Shown: positions 1-8,182 of the stretch, piece after piece | How positions within the stretch are numbered: position 1 is the stretch's first letter | Layout of the letters: every line of letters begins with the position of its first letter | Assembly (NCBI GenBank): GCA_036744005.1 | Contig: DAINOJ010000026.1 | Location: 1 to 20,850, forward strand | DNA: 20,850 nt | Direction of reading: 5' to 3' | Origin: CALCNS01 sp937897315 | Lineage (GTDB): Bacteria; Bacillota; JAAYKD01 | Translations under genes and position numbers: made by a program | Notes under the pieces: model-generated | The model's input: the letters and a program-made list of their open reading frames with translations, nothing else | What the model was told of the DNA's origin: nothing | Database searches by the model: none

Positions 1-3
1 AAG

Positions 4-41
4 AAGAACGCTGCTTCTCCGTTTCGAGACACAGCGTTCTT
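4..41. terminator. hairpin at window edge
   Basis: A perfect 10-bp inverted repeat (AAGAACGCTG at 4-13, CAGCGTTCTT at 32-41) encloses an 18-nt loop. It lies beyond the 3' end of the secreted ricin-domain gene, and a second hairpin lies between them. It could end that transcript or one coming from outside the window. No long T-run is visible on either strand, so a terminator role is inferred. Confidence 0.4.
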
Positions 42-50
42 TGACAGTCT

Positions 51-84
51 GAAGCTTCCGTGATTTATAAATCTCGGAAGCTTC
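51..84. terminator. long palindromic hairpin downstream of secreted lectin gene
   Basis: The arms GAAGCTTCCG (51-60) and CGGAAGCTTC (75-84) are perfectly complementary. The segment between them contains the palindrome GATTTATAAATC, so the 34-nt element is almost fully self-complementary. It starts 10 bp past the stop codon of the minus-strand gene. It probably terminates or stabilises that mRNA, but there is no classical U-tract. Confidence 0.5.
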
Positions 85-94
85 TGCTTCTTTG

Positions 95-2122
95 TTAATC
101 CATCTTTTCAAAGGTGTAGGTCTGGCTGGCATCGGAGGCTTTGTTCCAAAGTATAATAGGGGTCCCATTGGCAATTTTTCCACCGGTTATCCCTAAATAT
201 AATCCTTTGCTGTCTGTAATTCGATAACTCCCATTGGACTGTTTGGCAATGGTAAATGTCTTTGTGTTCGCTTCCGATACAGAGCCCGATTGTACAAGAG
301 CAGCTCCTACCGTTCCTTTGCTGATTAACCATTTTTCGGAATGAACATTCTGAATGGTATATTGGTTGCCTTTCACGTGAGTGAGTCTAAATTGCTGGTT
401 GCTTCCGCCAATGTTTTTGTAAATGACAATTTTGGCTCCGTCTTCAGTACTGCTTCCGGTCACATCGAAAATAAAATTTTCGTCTTTTGCCGATTTAATG
501 GAATAGACACCATCTGCTAACAGTTTATCGCTATCGGAGGTAGACTCAGACCCGGAGGAATCGGTATTCCATGCAACCGTCTTGGGTTCACTGGAAGGAT
601 AAAACGTAAACTCGGCTGTCTTGGGGGCATCCACATTTGCCTGTGAAGCCAAAGCGATTGCGGTTCCATCTAAAATTTCACCGGAAGTGGATAATACCAA
701 TCCTGTATTGGTGGTTGGACGCAGACTGTAACGGTTGTTGCTAAAGAAACCACCATTGTTCTCAAAATAGATCCTCCATAAATATGGATTGCTCACCGCT
801 TTTGCTCTTGCCCCGCTTGCTACAGTGCCCTCGATACCTAAGTACCTGCCGTCTGCCAAGCGCAAACTTACCTGATTGTTTTCCTTGTTCTCTACATAAA
901 ATGTAGTTCCATCTCTTAATTCTGCGTTCCCCTGCGCATTGATTTCCACCGTTACAACATTGTTCACATGGTCATACATGAGAACATACCATCTTTCACC
1001 CTCTAATAACGTGGCATTGGAGTCGGTAACATAAGTGACCGGTGCAGAACCTGCACCATGTGGAACAAAATAATCTTGGAGAACCTTTGCTCCAAACACC
1101 TCCGGAGCAGAACCTCCGATTTGAGCAGCTACTTCAGCCGGAACAACAAAAATCCTTAAAGCGTAAAAAGCCGCACCCACATCGCCGTATTTGGACTTAA
1201 TGGCCGGATCGCTGGTTGATGTTTCAAACGAATATTCTATACCTTTGCTCACAAAAACGGAACTTCCTTGCGATATCTTCGCACGTTCTCGGTCATCATA
1301 GCTGCTTTTGTAAGAAACGGTCGGCCAGAGAGCACCGGTTTCAAAATAGATGTTAGTAAACGGTGAAATCATATATTTGTTCTCTTGCCATGCAGGAGTA
1401 TTGTAAGGGGGTACATACTTCGTGCATTTCACTTCTGCACCCTCCGATACCACAAGAAAATGAGTTATAGCTACACCAAGTGGGTCATAACCAAGCACAC
1501 TCGCATATGCATGTGTATTGCTAACCTCAAAGGTCAGCAGATTGTCCAGATTAATGGTCCTTGAGATTCCACCTGTCGCTTTGGGAGTGCTGATACTGCT
1601 TTGAGGACCTAGACCTGAATAGGCCACTCCAGGTTGGATGGCCGCTTTTCCTGCCGGTCCATCCCAGTAGACATTGAACTGTGAAGCGGTTCCGGAAAGT
1701 TTTTGGGCAAATTCGCGAAGCTGGATGTAATTGGTATCTCCATCAATCAGTCGTGCATCTACAAACGAAAAGACTTCTCCATTCATCGAAAATTTCGTAT
1801 TACTTTTACGAACATTCGTTGTATTTCGTAATTCTGTATTTGATGCGGAGCTGCTGAATGCTTTCCCCGGCTCAATCACGGCATACTGTCCATCCCAGCC
1901 CACATTGAATTGAGCTGATGTGCCATTTAATAACGCTGCAATAGCACGAAGCTGTAAATAATTCGTATCATTAATCGAGTATGTAGCTGTTACAGAAACG
2001 GCTTGCTGATTCATCACAAAACTCGTTTGACTCGGCTTCGCTGTATCTGCTAATAGTACGGATGGTGGCAAAACCAGTAGTATGAAAAGTATGAGTGAAA
2101 AGAACAGCAGAATTTTTTTCAT
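95..2122 (-). CDS. secreted stalk-domain (copper amine oxidase N-like) / ricin-type lectin protein
   Basis: This is a 675-residue exported protein of unknown substrate. Residues 1-25 form a signal peptide (MKK, then a long Leu/Ile core, with cleavage likely after LLA). Two copies of the copper-amine-oxidase N-terminal-like stalk module follow, at about 34-90 and 110-165, each with NxxxYxQLR and an FNVxWDG-like motif. The middle region (about 185-360) is unassigned. From about 390 to 515 there is a beta-trefoil-like stretch (YVENKENNQVSLRLADGRYL). Residues 534-675 form a ricin B-type carbohydrate-binding trefoil with QQF and YTF repeats. The start at 2122 was chosen because AGGAGG lies 7-8 nt upstream; the open frame runs 18 codons further but without an SD. 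The role is probably cell-surface or extracellular glycan binding (inferred from domains). No catalytic motif was seen. Confidence 0.85.
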   Translation of the reverse strand: MKKILLFFSLILFILLVLPPSVLLADTAKPSQTSFVMNQQAVSVTATYSINDTNYLQLRAIAALLNGTSAQFNVGWDGQYAVIEPGKAFSSSASNTELRNTTNVRKSNTKFSMNGEVFSFVDARLIDGDTNYIQLREFAQKLSGTASQFNVYWDGPAGKAAIQPGVAYSGLGPQSSISTPKATGGISRTINLDNLLTFEVSNTHAYASVLGYDPLGVAITHFLVVSEGAEVKCTKYVPPYNTPAWQENKYMISPFTNIYFETGALWPTVSYKSSYDDRERAKISQGSSVFVSKGIEYSFETSTSDPAIKSKYGDVGAAFYALRIFVVPAEVAAQIGGSAPEVFGAKVLQDYFVPHGAGSAPVTYVTDSNATLLEGERWYVLMYDHVNNVVTVEINAQGNAELRDGTTFYVENKENNQVSLRLADGRYLGIEGTVASGARAKAVSNPYLWRIYFENNGGFFSNNRYSLRPTTNTGLVLSTSGEILDGTAIALASQANVDAPKTAEFTFYPSSEPKTVAWNTDSSGSESTSDSDKLLADGVYSIKSAKDENFIFDVTGSSTEDGAKIVIYKNIGGSNQQFRLTHVKGNQYTIQNVHSEKWLISKGTVGAALVQSGSVSEANTKTFTIAKQSNGSYRITDSKGLYLGITGGKIANGTPIILWNKASDASQTYTFEKMD

Positions 2123-2241
2123 AGAAAGATTCCTCCTAAAACATAGTTGGTATGAGCAAAATAATCCAACTAACATTTTATCAAAATTTATCTATCATTC
2201 TCGTTTTACAACACGAAATGCAGTTTTTTCAACATGAATGT

Positions 2242-2286
2242 AAAAAAGCCTCCGAAATCGCAAGTTGATTTCGAAGGACCTTTTTT
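2242..2286. terminator. bidirectional rho-independent terminator
   Basis: An inverted repeat around CCGAAATC / GATTTCGAAGG is flanked by AAAAAA on the left (a U-run for the minus strand) and TTTTTT on the right. It lies 11 bp past the stop of the minus-strand flavin-type gene and is its obvious terminator. It also insulates the secreted lectin gene downstream on the same strand. Confidence 0.8.
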
Positions 2287-2296
2287 CTTTAGTAAA

Positions 2297-2674
2297 CTAA
2301 GCCAACTTCGTAGAACCAGAATACACTTCGGTGATATGAAGTGCTGCAGCAGCATGTCCCGGCAACCGGGTGGGGTTCCACTTCTTCATATCTTCGTATA
2401 TCTCACCATCTTTATGATAAGTAAACGTCCCGATGAGTTGATAGGATTTCCCTTCTTTGGTGATGAACAGAAGGGATCCTGCACTGTTTGCTAAGATGTT
2501 TTTTCGGGTTTTGTCAAAATAGTTGTCGGCCACTACAAACGTGTGGTCATTGTACTTTGAAGCACAGGTGGCATAAATGGCATTGGGAATTCCTTGCTCG
2601 TTTACCGTGGTGAGTATAACTGCTTTTTCTCGATTCTCCCAAGCTTGAAGAACAACTTCTGGTAATTGAATCAT
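2297..2674 (-). CDS. pyridoxamine 5'-phosphate oxidase-like FMN-binding split-barrel protein
   Basis: The 125-residue product has the compact split-barrel pattern: VILTTVNEQGIPNA near the N terminus, then FVVADNYFDKTRKNIL, then AGSLLFITKEGKSYQLIGT. That is the usual look of short PNPOx-like flavoproteins that bind FMN or F420-type cofactors. The C-terminal PGHAAAALHITEVYSG fits the last barrel strand. AGGAGG lies 6-8 nt before the ATG, which fixes the start. It is monocistronic, with a terminator immediately downstream. The substrate is unknown. Short members of this family are often small-molecule reductases or flavin-storage proteins, and true pyridoxamine phosphate oxidase is longer. Confidence 0.8.
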   Translation of the reverse strand: MIQLPEVVLQAWENREKAVILTTVNEQGIPNAIYATCASKYNDHTFVVADNYFDKTRKNILANSAGSLLFITKEGKSYQLIGTFTYHKDGEIYEDMKKWNPTRLPGHAAAALHITEVYSGSTKLA

Positions 2675-2813
2675 TAAATTTCCTCCTCTTTCTATTTTTC
2701 TTATAAGTCATTTTATTTTTTTCTAGACTTACCCTCAGAGAATAATACAAATGAGAAGGTCTGTCAAGATTTCAAGCCCCAGTATCCTCAATGGACTTTC
2801 TAATTGTCATACT

Positions 2814-3155
2814 TTATCCAAAAAAAGTTTCTTTAAAAGCTAATGCTAAAATCTCCTTAGGAATCTTCTGATTCGTATAGATTTGGAGCATACCTTTGGG
2901 TGTAATCTTGTACTGGGTGAGTTTATCTACAAACTGAACGAGAGCACTGGCTTCAATATTGATATGATCTTTGAACGGTATGATTCGAACAAATCGTTCA
3001 TTTACGTAATAACTGGGTAATTTAGCCCACATTCTTTCTTCGACCATATCTGGACCCGTTTGTACCACTGTTTCCCGAATTTCCATAAACATATGACGAA
3101 TCTCATCACCAAATTTCTCTAGGTATTGCTTTATTTCATCGTTCGTAGAAACCAT
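2814..3155 (-). CDS. DUF1801 (YdhG-like) family protein
   Basis: The 113-residue cytosolic protein matches the DUF1801 pattern. It has an N-terminal helix DEIKQYLEKFGDEIRHMFMEIRETV, then WAKLPSYYVNERFVRIIPFKDHINIEA, and a C-terminal ITPKGMLQIYTNQKIPKEIL segment where the family usually has a KG...F..d.piP...L stretch. The frame extends 14 codons upstream to a GTG (3197) with no SD. The ATG at 3155 is preceded by GAGGG, so it is preferred. Some family members are described as iron-chaperone-like, but nothing here proves that. It stands alone; no terminator is obvious downstream. Confidence 0.7.
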   Translation of the reverse strand: MVSTNDEIKQYLEKFGDEIRHMFMEIRETVVQTGPDMVEERMWAKLPSYYVNERFVRIIPFKDHINIEASALVQFVDKLTQYKITPKGMLQIYTNQKIPKEILALAFKETFFG

Positions 3156-3253
3156 CCCTTTCCCTCGAAATCTCGAAATATCATTGAGCCTTATCACTTA
3201 GACATGTTGAAATTCAATTTCTTGTTCTGACTTTCCTTTCAATACTGAAACCA

Positions 3254-3290
3254 ATAAAAAAAGTAGCAGCGCACCTTCGCTCTGCTACCT
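3254..3290 (-). terminator. rho-independent terminator of the universal stress gene
   Basis: On the minus strand GTAGCAGAGCG pairs with CGCTGCTAC (one bulged A), with loop AAGGTG, followed directly by TTTTTTT. It lies 33 bp past the stop of the universal stress gene. Confidence 0.85.
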
Positions 3291-3322
3291 AAGTCAATCC
3301 GTGTATACATGACTACCAAAAC

Positions 3323-3760
3323 TTATTCTGGCACAACGACAACTGCAACTTCCGAATCTCGAACTACTTTTGTCGTAACCGACCCAATCATTCTAGATAA
3401 GCCCATAACGCTAGATTTTGTCATAATGACCATATCAAATCCACCATTTTTGGCTGTTTCAAGAATCACATCGCCGCTCTGCCCTTCCAAAGACAGCTTT
3501 TCTACCTCATAACCTTCGAGTAGCTTCTCCCCCTCATCTAAAGTATCGAAACTTCTTTTCTTGGAAATTTGAAATAATTCGCCAAGATCAAATACTAAGC
3601 TCTCCCCAAGAGGTGAAATTTGAGGAACATAGGAGGCCATTTCTACTATATTCAGTAAAGTGACTTCGGCTTCTTCTTGTGTTAAGAACTTTTTCAGCCA
3701 GTTAATGGAATGTAAACTTCTTTCTGAACCATCTAATGGTATTAAGACTTTTAACTTCAT
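3323..3760 (-). CDS. universal stress protein (UspA family)
   Basis: The 145-residue single-domain Usp has the N-terminal strand KVLIPLDGSERS (nucleotide-binding Asp in PLDGS). The C-terminal block is DMVIMTKSSVMGLSRMIGSVTTKVVRDSEVAVVVVP, which resembles the ATP-binding G-x2-G-x9-G-S/T motif. The first Gly position is occupied by Ser (TKSS), so ATP binding is uncertain. The ATG at 3760 has AAGGG upstream; the alternative 7 codons earlier (3781) has no SD. It is monocistronic, with a strong terminator downstream and a near-perfect palindrome just upstream (3784-3802). The expected role is stress survival. Confidence 0.85.
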   Translation of the reverse strand: MKLKVLIPLDGSERSLHSINWLKKFLTQEEAEVTLLNIVEMASYVPQISPLGESLVFDLGELFQISKKRSFDTLDEGEKLLEGYEVEKLSLEGQSGDVILETAKNGGFDMVIMTKSSVMGLSRMIGSVTTKVVRDSEVAVVVVPE

Positions 3761-3783
3761 TTTAAACACACCCTTCTCCATTT

Positions 3784-3802
3784 ATCGAATACGTATTTCG
3801 AT
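3784..3802. promoter_or_regulatory. palindrome upstream of the universal stress gene
   Basis: ATCGAA (3784-3789) and TTCGAT (3797-3802) form an inverted repeat around TACGTAT, 24 bp upstream of the Usp start codon. The symmetry suggests a regulator-binding site. No matching regulator is recognised in the window. Confidence 0.3.
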
Positions 3803-3835
3803 GAATTTTTGATATTTCCTCTACCAATATGCTAT

Positions 3836-4381
3836 TTATCTTGCTTTTAAAAAATCTGCCCACTGGATGGAATCTTCTTTGATTTGCTCTTGCCAAAACA
3901 GAAGTCTGTCGAAATACTGTTGCTTTCGCTCCTCGACAATCGTTTTACACGTTGGAAACCCGTATTTTCGAACCAAACATGTTAACTCGTAGATTGGAAA
4001 ACCCAACGCGTGTCCGCTCGTATGTACCACACTGCAAGCTTGTCCAACAGCATGACAAAGTGCAATATCCTCAGGTAATGGCATATCTTTCGCCGCAGCA
4101 TGAGCATTTAAAATCGCTCGCTTCGCCACGGGCATTTTTACTTTTCCTGCAGCCCATTCTTTTGAAAGGAATACAGCTGTTTCTAGCCGGTGTTCATTCG
4201 GGAATTTTTCTAACATAATACTGACCATTTCATCAGCAAACTCGAATGCCCATAAAATTAATGTACGATGATATTGTGGTTGGATCAAAGCAGTTAAATC
4301 GGACAGAAAATCACAATTCTTAGCAAAGAGTATCTGGTTCTTTCTTTTCATTTTACTTTCCACTTCACTTGGCCAATCCAT
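3836..4381 (-). CDS. Imm5-like immunity-family protein
   Basis: The 181-residue, mainly helical protein resembles the Imm5 immunity-protein family. Visible landmarks are LILWAFEFADEMVSIMLEKFPNEHRLETA, W(AAGKVKMPVAKRAILNAHAAAK) and an ALCHAVGQACSVVHTSGHALG block. The last corresponds to the AVGQA...VHV..HA..A core of that family. The start is the ATG at 4381, because GGGGG lies 7 nt upstream; in-frame ATG (4387) and TTG (4399) lie too close to or before that SD. No polymorphic toxin, secretion cassette or partner is adjacent, so a toxin-neutralising role is family-based only. Orphan members of this family are common. Confidence 0.65.
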   Translation of the reverse strand: MDWPSEVESKMKRKNQILFAKNCDFLSDLTALIQPQYHRTLILWAFEFADEMVSIMLEKFPNEHRLETAVFLSKEWAAGKVKMPVAKRAILNAHAAAKDMPLPEDIALCHAVGQACSVVHTSGHALGFPIYELTCLVRKYGFPTCKTIVEERKQQYFDRLLFWQEQIKEDSIQWADFLKAR

Positions 4382-4447
4382 TTTCATACCCCCTGGCAAA
4401 GCTTTCTCTTAAGGGTTCATATCCATACCTTAGAGCTCTATCGTTTC

Positions 4448-5320
4448 TTATTGAACTCCAAAAAGGGCTTGCTTGTTGATTTTATCTCCCAACCCAACAG
4501 GTGGATTCAGGATAAACCGGTTCCTTGAAGCCACGGCTTCTCGTTCAAACAACGTGTAATCTGCATAGAAAAACATTTCATTTTGAAGATAGTCATAAAA
4601 GAAGAAGTAAAGAGATGGATCCTCAGACGGGCGAATCGCAGCTTTGAAGCTGTCATCATCCACACAGCAAATCGGTCCTGCTGGTAGGCCACTGACAACA
4701 TAAGTGTTATAAGGGCTGACCATGCTTATATCATCCTCATATAGAAATGCTCGCTGAAAACCTAACGCATACTCTGCCGTCACACAACTTTGCAGTGCAT
4801 TTTGGTCGGCTAACCGATTGAGAAACACAGCAGCCGTTTCTTGGTAGTGCTTATTCGCTAAACATTCTGCTTCCACGATGGATGCCAAGATCATTTGGTC
4901 CTCTGGTTTCAATGAATTGAGATTTGCTTCATTTGCACAAAGGGCTGTATATCTGCTTTCAGCAAGTTCTACCATATGATTACACCATTCCTCTAAGGTA
5001 TCACTTGCAGAAATATAATATTGGCTAGGAAGAAAGATTCCTTCTAACCGCCTAAAATCCACCAAATCCTCGTTTATCAGAAAGGAAGATCGTGGCTGTG
5101 ACAATATCTCCTGAACCTCTTGCTCTTCCAGCCCAAAAGTTAGGCAAAGTTGGGGGATGACATCCCGCTCCAACATATCACCATCTTTGATTTCTACGGA
5201 GCCAACGATTTTCAAATCACTTGGTGGACTCACCTTCCCTGTATTGCTCCTCATGTAGATCTGAGACCCCACACCTAGGAGAACGAGAATCCAAATGAGG
5301 TTAAAAGCTTTGCGTTTCAT
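4448..5320 (-). CDS. mltG: MltG/YceG-like endolytic murein transglycosylase, compact
   Basis: The 290-residue membrane-anchored protein is expected to cut nascent peptidoglycan glycan strands and act as a terminase. One TM helix lies at about residues 7-22. LEGIFLPSQYYIS (92-104) corresponds to the family LEG.LFP.TY motif. LASIVEAE (145-152) carries the catalytic Glu150. AVFLNRL, LQSCVTAEYALG, SPYNTYVVSGLPAGPI and FKAAIRPSEDPSLYFF are all diagnostic MltG blocks. It is shorter than most MltGs (about 340) and appears to have a reduced LysM-like region. The ATG at 5320 has AGGAG at 7-9 nt. It lies 71 nt downstream of the dehydrogenase gene with no terminator seen between, so the two are probably co-transcribed. 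Confidence 0.85.
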   Translation of the reverse strand: MKRKAFNLIWILVLLGVGSQIYMRSNTGKVSPPSDLKIVGSVEIKDGDMLERDVIPQLCLTFGLEEQEVQEILSQPRSSFLINEDLVDFRRLEGIFLPSQYYISASDTLEEWCNHMVELAESRYTALCANEANLNSLKPEDQMILASIVEAECLANKHYQETAAVFLNRLADQNALQSCVTAEYALGFQRAFLYEDDISMVSPYNTYVVSGLPAGPICCVDDDSFKAAIRPSEDPSLYFFFYDYLQNEMFFYADYTLFEREAVASRNRFILNPPVGLGDKINKQALFGVQ

Positions 5321-5391
5321 AACTGGTCTCCTAATTGATTTTCTCCCGAAGCTCATTACAAAAAGCAACTGCTCTATTGGGGAGCTCGTCG

Positions 5392-6351
5392 TTACTTTCG
5401 ATACCCGGTTTCGAAATCTACGATATTCTGAAGTGGTTTTGAGGTTACGTAGTTTTCGAGATTGGCTGCTGAGATTTCCACAATCTTGTCCAAAGTCGCA
5501 GGTAAGTGATAATACCCCGATATATGTGGAGTAATGAATACATTTTTTTCTTTCCACAGCGGATGCTCGCGGGGTAGCGGTTCCGGGTCGGTCACATCGA
5601 GCCCAGCGGCAGCAATTTGCCGATTCTGTATGGCCCATAACAAAGCCTCTTGATCTACAGAAGTACCCCGACCTCCGTTTAGAAAAATGGCTGTTTTCTT
5701 CATCTTGTAGAAAAACTCTGCATTAAACAGCTTGTATGTCGCAGGAGTTTTGGGCAAAAACGAGACAACGACATCGGACTTCGCCACGACTTCATAGAAA
5801 TCGTTCATCAAATGCAACTCATCCACTTCTTTTGGGCATTCACTTTTTCGACTCTTTAACCCGATCACATATGCAGCACCCAGTGCTTTGGCCAACCTAG
5901 CAAAGGTTAGCCCAATGTCACCCAAGCCAACAATTGATATGGTAGCATCGGTAATTGAAGTGACGGTTCCATAATCGTTCCATTCCCCAGTGATTCTATC
6001 GTCTCTATAGAGATGCAACTTCTTCTGCAATGCCAGCATCATGGCAAACATATGTTCGGCAACTGCTTTTCCATAAGCCCCTGTGGCATTGGTCAATATG
6101 GTGTTGGGTGCAAGAATCCCGGGTAGAATATAGGCGTCGGCCCCAGCTGTATTGAGTTGCAAGAACTCGATCTTACTAGAAGCCTTGATGTAAGAAGCCG
6201 GTACGTTCCCAATGATAATCTCTGAATTCTGCACCATAGACTCTGTCACTTCCGACGATGGCACATAGAAGAACTCGCAATTCGTGCGGTTCTTTTCCAA
6301 TTGCTTTTTGTGAAATTCGCTGACTGGTAGTGTGACTAAAACTCTCTTCAA
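5392..6351 (-). CDS. D-isomer-specific 2-hydroxyacid dehydrogenase
   Basis: The 319-residue NAD(P)-dependent oxidoreductase interconverts a D-2-hydroxyacid and its 2-oxoacid. It has a Rossmann motif VGLGDIG (about 141-147), an active-site Arg in NGGRGTSVD (228), Glu in DVTDPEPLP (257) and His in TPHISG (276), which together form the complete catalytic triad. The start is not ATG. The SD GAAAGGA directly abuts a TTG at 6360 (no spacer), whereas the TTG at 6351 has a 9-nt spacer and is preferred; the product differs by three residues. The substrate cannot be deduced. It probably forms a transcription unit with the downstream mltG-like gene. A small hairpin (6380-6397) lies in its leader. Confidence 0.85.
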   Translation of the reverse strand: MKRVLVTLPVSEFHKKQLEKNRTNCEFFYVPSSEVTESMVQNSEIIIGNVPASYIKASSKIEFLQLNTAGADAYILPGILAPNTILTNATGAYGKAVAEHMFAMMLALQKKLHLYRDDRITGEWNDYGTVTSITDATISIVGLGDIGLTFARLAKALGAAYVIGLKSRKSECPKEVDELHLMNDFYEVVAKSDVVVSFLPKTPATYKLFNAEFFYKMKKTAIFLNGGRGTSVDQEALLWAIQNRQIAAAGLDVTDPEPLPREHPLWKEKNVFITPHISGYYHLPATLDKIVEISAANLENYVTSKPLQNIVDFETGYRK

Positions 6352-6379
6352 AATCTTCAATCCTTTCTAAATTACGTAT

Positions 6380-6397
6380 TTCATCCTTCTGGATGAA
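6380..6397. promoter_or_regulatory. short inverted repeat in the dehydrogenase leader
   Basis: TTCATCC (6380-6386) and GGATGAA (6391-6397) form a 7-bp perfect stem with a 4-nt loop. It lies about 20-30 bp before the dehydrogenase start and inside the divergent intergenic region. It may be an operator; the function is unknown. Confidence 0.3.
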
Positions 6398-6459
6398 GCT
6401 ACTTACTGAATGCTCTATTTAAGAAAATCGATGAGATTGCATCCCAACTACCTCGTTTC

Positions 6460-6488
6460 TTGACAAGTGCGCTGAGAAAAGCTAATAT
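6460..6488 (+). promoter_or_regulatory. sigma-A-type promoter of the 3D-domain gene
   Basis: TTGACA at 6460-6465 and TAATAT at 6483-6488 are separated by exactly 17 bp. The start codon of the 3D-domain gene is 35 bp further on. Confidence 0.8.
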
Positions 6489-6522
6489 CTATAAAGTGCA
6501 CTTGAAATAAAGGATGGATGTA

Positions 6523-7539
6523 ATGAATCTACATAAAAAAAACTGGTTCTCTTTCCCACGGATGTGGACTCGAATCGTTCTACTTTCTTTGCTGGCTTGT
6601 ATCATGATTTTCACATCGTACCAGCTCCTCAGTAAAGACATCACCATCGTTCTTTCTGGCAAAGAATCCACGGTTGTCACTTTTAAAGATACCGTTGGTG
6701 ATTTTCTCCAAGAGAATCAAATAACGCTGGATGCTTCCGATCGTGTCATTCCCGGGATGGAAGAGAAATTGACCGACAACATGACTATTAGGGTGTTTCG
6801 AGCTGTATCCTACACCATCACAGTGGATGGTACCACAACAACCGGTGAGAGTTCCGCTTTTACGGTTCAAGAATTATTACAAGAAAAAGGTATTGCCGTG
6901 AGCGAACTCGATCGCGTATTGCCTGAGCAAACAACACTTTTGGCCAAAGATATGGACATCCGCATCGTTCGTATCCACCATGAACTCGAAGAAGAAGAGG
7001 TTGTGATTCCATTCTCGACCATTACCATACCTAGGCAAGACCAATTAGCAGGATACCAACGCACACTAGTCCTGGGTACCAATGGCTTATTGGTGAATAC
7101 CTACCTAGTAATCTATGAAGATGGCATCTTGGTCGATAAGCAACTGCAAAATACCGAAGAGAGAATCTCCACCGTCAACCAGGTGATTGAATACGGTGCT
7201 ACTTTGCAGTTGGCTAATGGGGATTTCCATTTTACAAAAAGCGCCATGATGAGCACAAGCGGGTACTGCTCCTGTAGTTTGTGTACTGGCAAAAACCCCG
7301 GTGATTACGGTTATGGAATCACTGCGAGTGGGTTGACCCAAGGATATGGTGTGGTGGGGGTTGACCCGAAAACCATACCATTTGGCACCAAATTATACAT
7401 TGAAGGGTATGGATTTGCCGTTGCCGGAGATACCGGCGGTGCTATATACGAGGGGCATATTGATTTGGGGTTCACTTCCCATGCCGATGCCGTAGCATGG
7501 GCGTGGCAAAATGTCATGGTGTATTTTCTGGGTGATTGA
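6523..7539 (+). CDS. DUF348/G5/3D-domain cell-wall hydrolase (YabE/Rpf-like)
   Basis: The 338-residue surface enzyme is of the type that cleaves peptidoglycan glycan strands (Firmicute resuscitation-promoting-factor analogues). Order of parts: TM anchor 15-36; two DUF348 repeats at about 38-91 and 96-150; a G5-like region at about 155-232; a 3D domain at about 240-338. The domain's three Asp residues are seen in VGVDP (281), AGDTGG (303) and GHIDLGF (314), together with TASG and IPFGTKLYIEGYG. The motif before the core reads MSTSGYCSCSLCTG, with three Cys where ATAY is more usual. The ATG at 6523 has AAAGGA 8 nt upstream; an earlier in-frame ATG (6514) overlaps that SD. Its own consensus promoter and a shared terminator make it monocistronic. 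Confidence 0.88.
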   Translation: MNLHKKNWFSFPRMWTRIVLLSLLACIMIFTSYQLLSKDITIVLSGKESTVVTFKDTVGDFLQENQITLDASDRVIPGMEEKLTDNMTIRVFRAVSYTITVDGTTTTGESSAFTVQELLQEKGIAVSELDRVLPEQTTLLAKDMDIRIVRIHHELEEEEVVIPFSTITIPRQDQLAGYQRTLVLGTNGLLVNTYLVIYEDGILVDKQLQNTEERISTVNQVIEYGATLQLANGDFHFTKSAMMSTSGYCSCSLCTGKNPGDYGYGITASGLTQGYGVVGVDPKTIPFGTKLYIEGYGFAVAGDTGGAIYEGHIDLGFTSHADAVAWAWQNVMVYFLGD

Positions 7540-7647
7540 GTGCTGCAGAGAGACAAAAACGCTCTTCTATTTTCTTTGCTTCATTGTATGGAGATTCCAC
7601 TTTTTAGGTCAAAACTCCTTTGGACGAAAGCCCTCGTTTCTTGCCAT

Positions 7648-7685
7648 AAAAAGATAGCGGCTTACATGAGCTGCTATCTTTTTTT
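7648..7685. terminator. bidirectional terminator, repeat copy 1
   Basis: The arms AAAAAGATAGC and GCTATCTTTTTTT form a strong stem with T-runs on both strands. It serves the plus-strand 3D-domain gene and the convergent minus-strand GNAT gene. Nearly the same sequence recurs at about 10778-10819, including the internal CTTACATGA and the flanking GCCATAA. Confidence 0.85.
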
Positions 7686-7717
7686 GCTGTACGATTTGCA
7701 CTTACCCATACATAGAA

Positions 7718-8131
7718 TCAAAGTTCTTTCTTCATGTAATATCTCTTATACCCAAAAGGAGAATCTTGTAACACGCCAAACACTTCGTAACCCAGTTTCT
7801 CATAGAATGAAGGTGCTTGAAATTCATGGGTATCTAAGTGAATCAAAGTTACGCCTTTTTCTCTGGCAATATCCTCTAGTTTATGCATTAGCTTCTCGCC
7901 AAAACCTTGTCTTCGATAATCTTCATCCAGCCACAAAATATCAAGGAAAATGCAATTCCAATAATGATTCGCTAAGAGTCCCCCATATACTTTTCCAGAA
8001 TCATCCTTAAGGATAAGGTTTATCCTTTCAAAAACAATAGGAACATTCGCCCCATTGAATTTCCACTCTAGCTGAAATCGTATATATTCTGTCTCTTCCG
8101 TTTTTTCCAAGTTGTGATACACAATATTCAT
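7718..8131 (-). CDS. GNAT-family N-acetyltransferase
   Basis: The 137-residue acetyl-CoA-dependent acyltransferase has the core LDILWLDEDYRRQGFGEKLMHKLEDIA. It contains the acetyl-CoA pyrophosphate-binding loop R-R-Q-G-F-G (residues 73-78). After it come VTLIHLDTHEFQAPSFYEKLGYEVFGVL, the typical GNAT beta5/alpha4 end. AAGGTGA lies upstream of the ATG. The acceptor substrate is unknown. The gene sits between a 56-bp remnant of an alkyltransferase-like gene (8183-8238) and terminator copy 1. In the second locus the same flanks enclose the DUF5714 gene instead. Confidence 0.85.
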   Translation of the reverse strand: MNIVYHNLEKTEETEYIRFQLEWKFNGANVPIVFERINLILKDDSGKVYGGLLANHYWNCIFLDILWLDEDYRRQGFGEKLMHKLEDIAREKGVTLIHLDTHEFQAPSFYEKLGYEVFGVLQDSPFGYKRYYMKKEL

Positions 8132-8182
8132 CGCTTTCTCATCACCTTCGTATCATTCCTACTCAGTTTAGTGTCCTTTAAT

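Noticed and set aside
5321..5638. Upstream extension of the MltG frame (about 106 codons)
   Set aside because: It overlaps the conserved dehydrogenase gene in another frame, while AGGAG precedes the ATG at 5320, followed by a typical membrane anchor.
7540..8010. 156-codon plus-strand ORF after the 3D-domain gene
   Set aside because: It crosses the bidirectional terminator and is antisense to the clear GNAT gene; its start has no SD.
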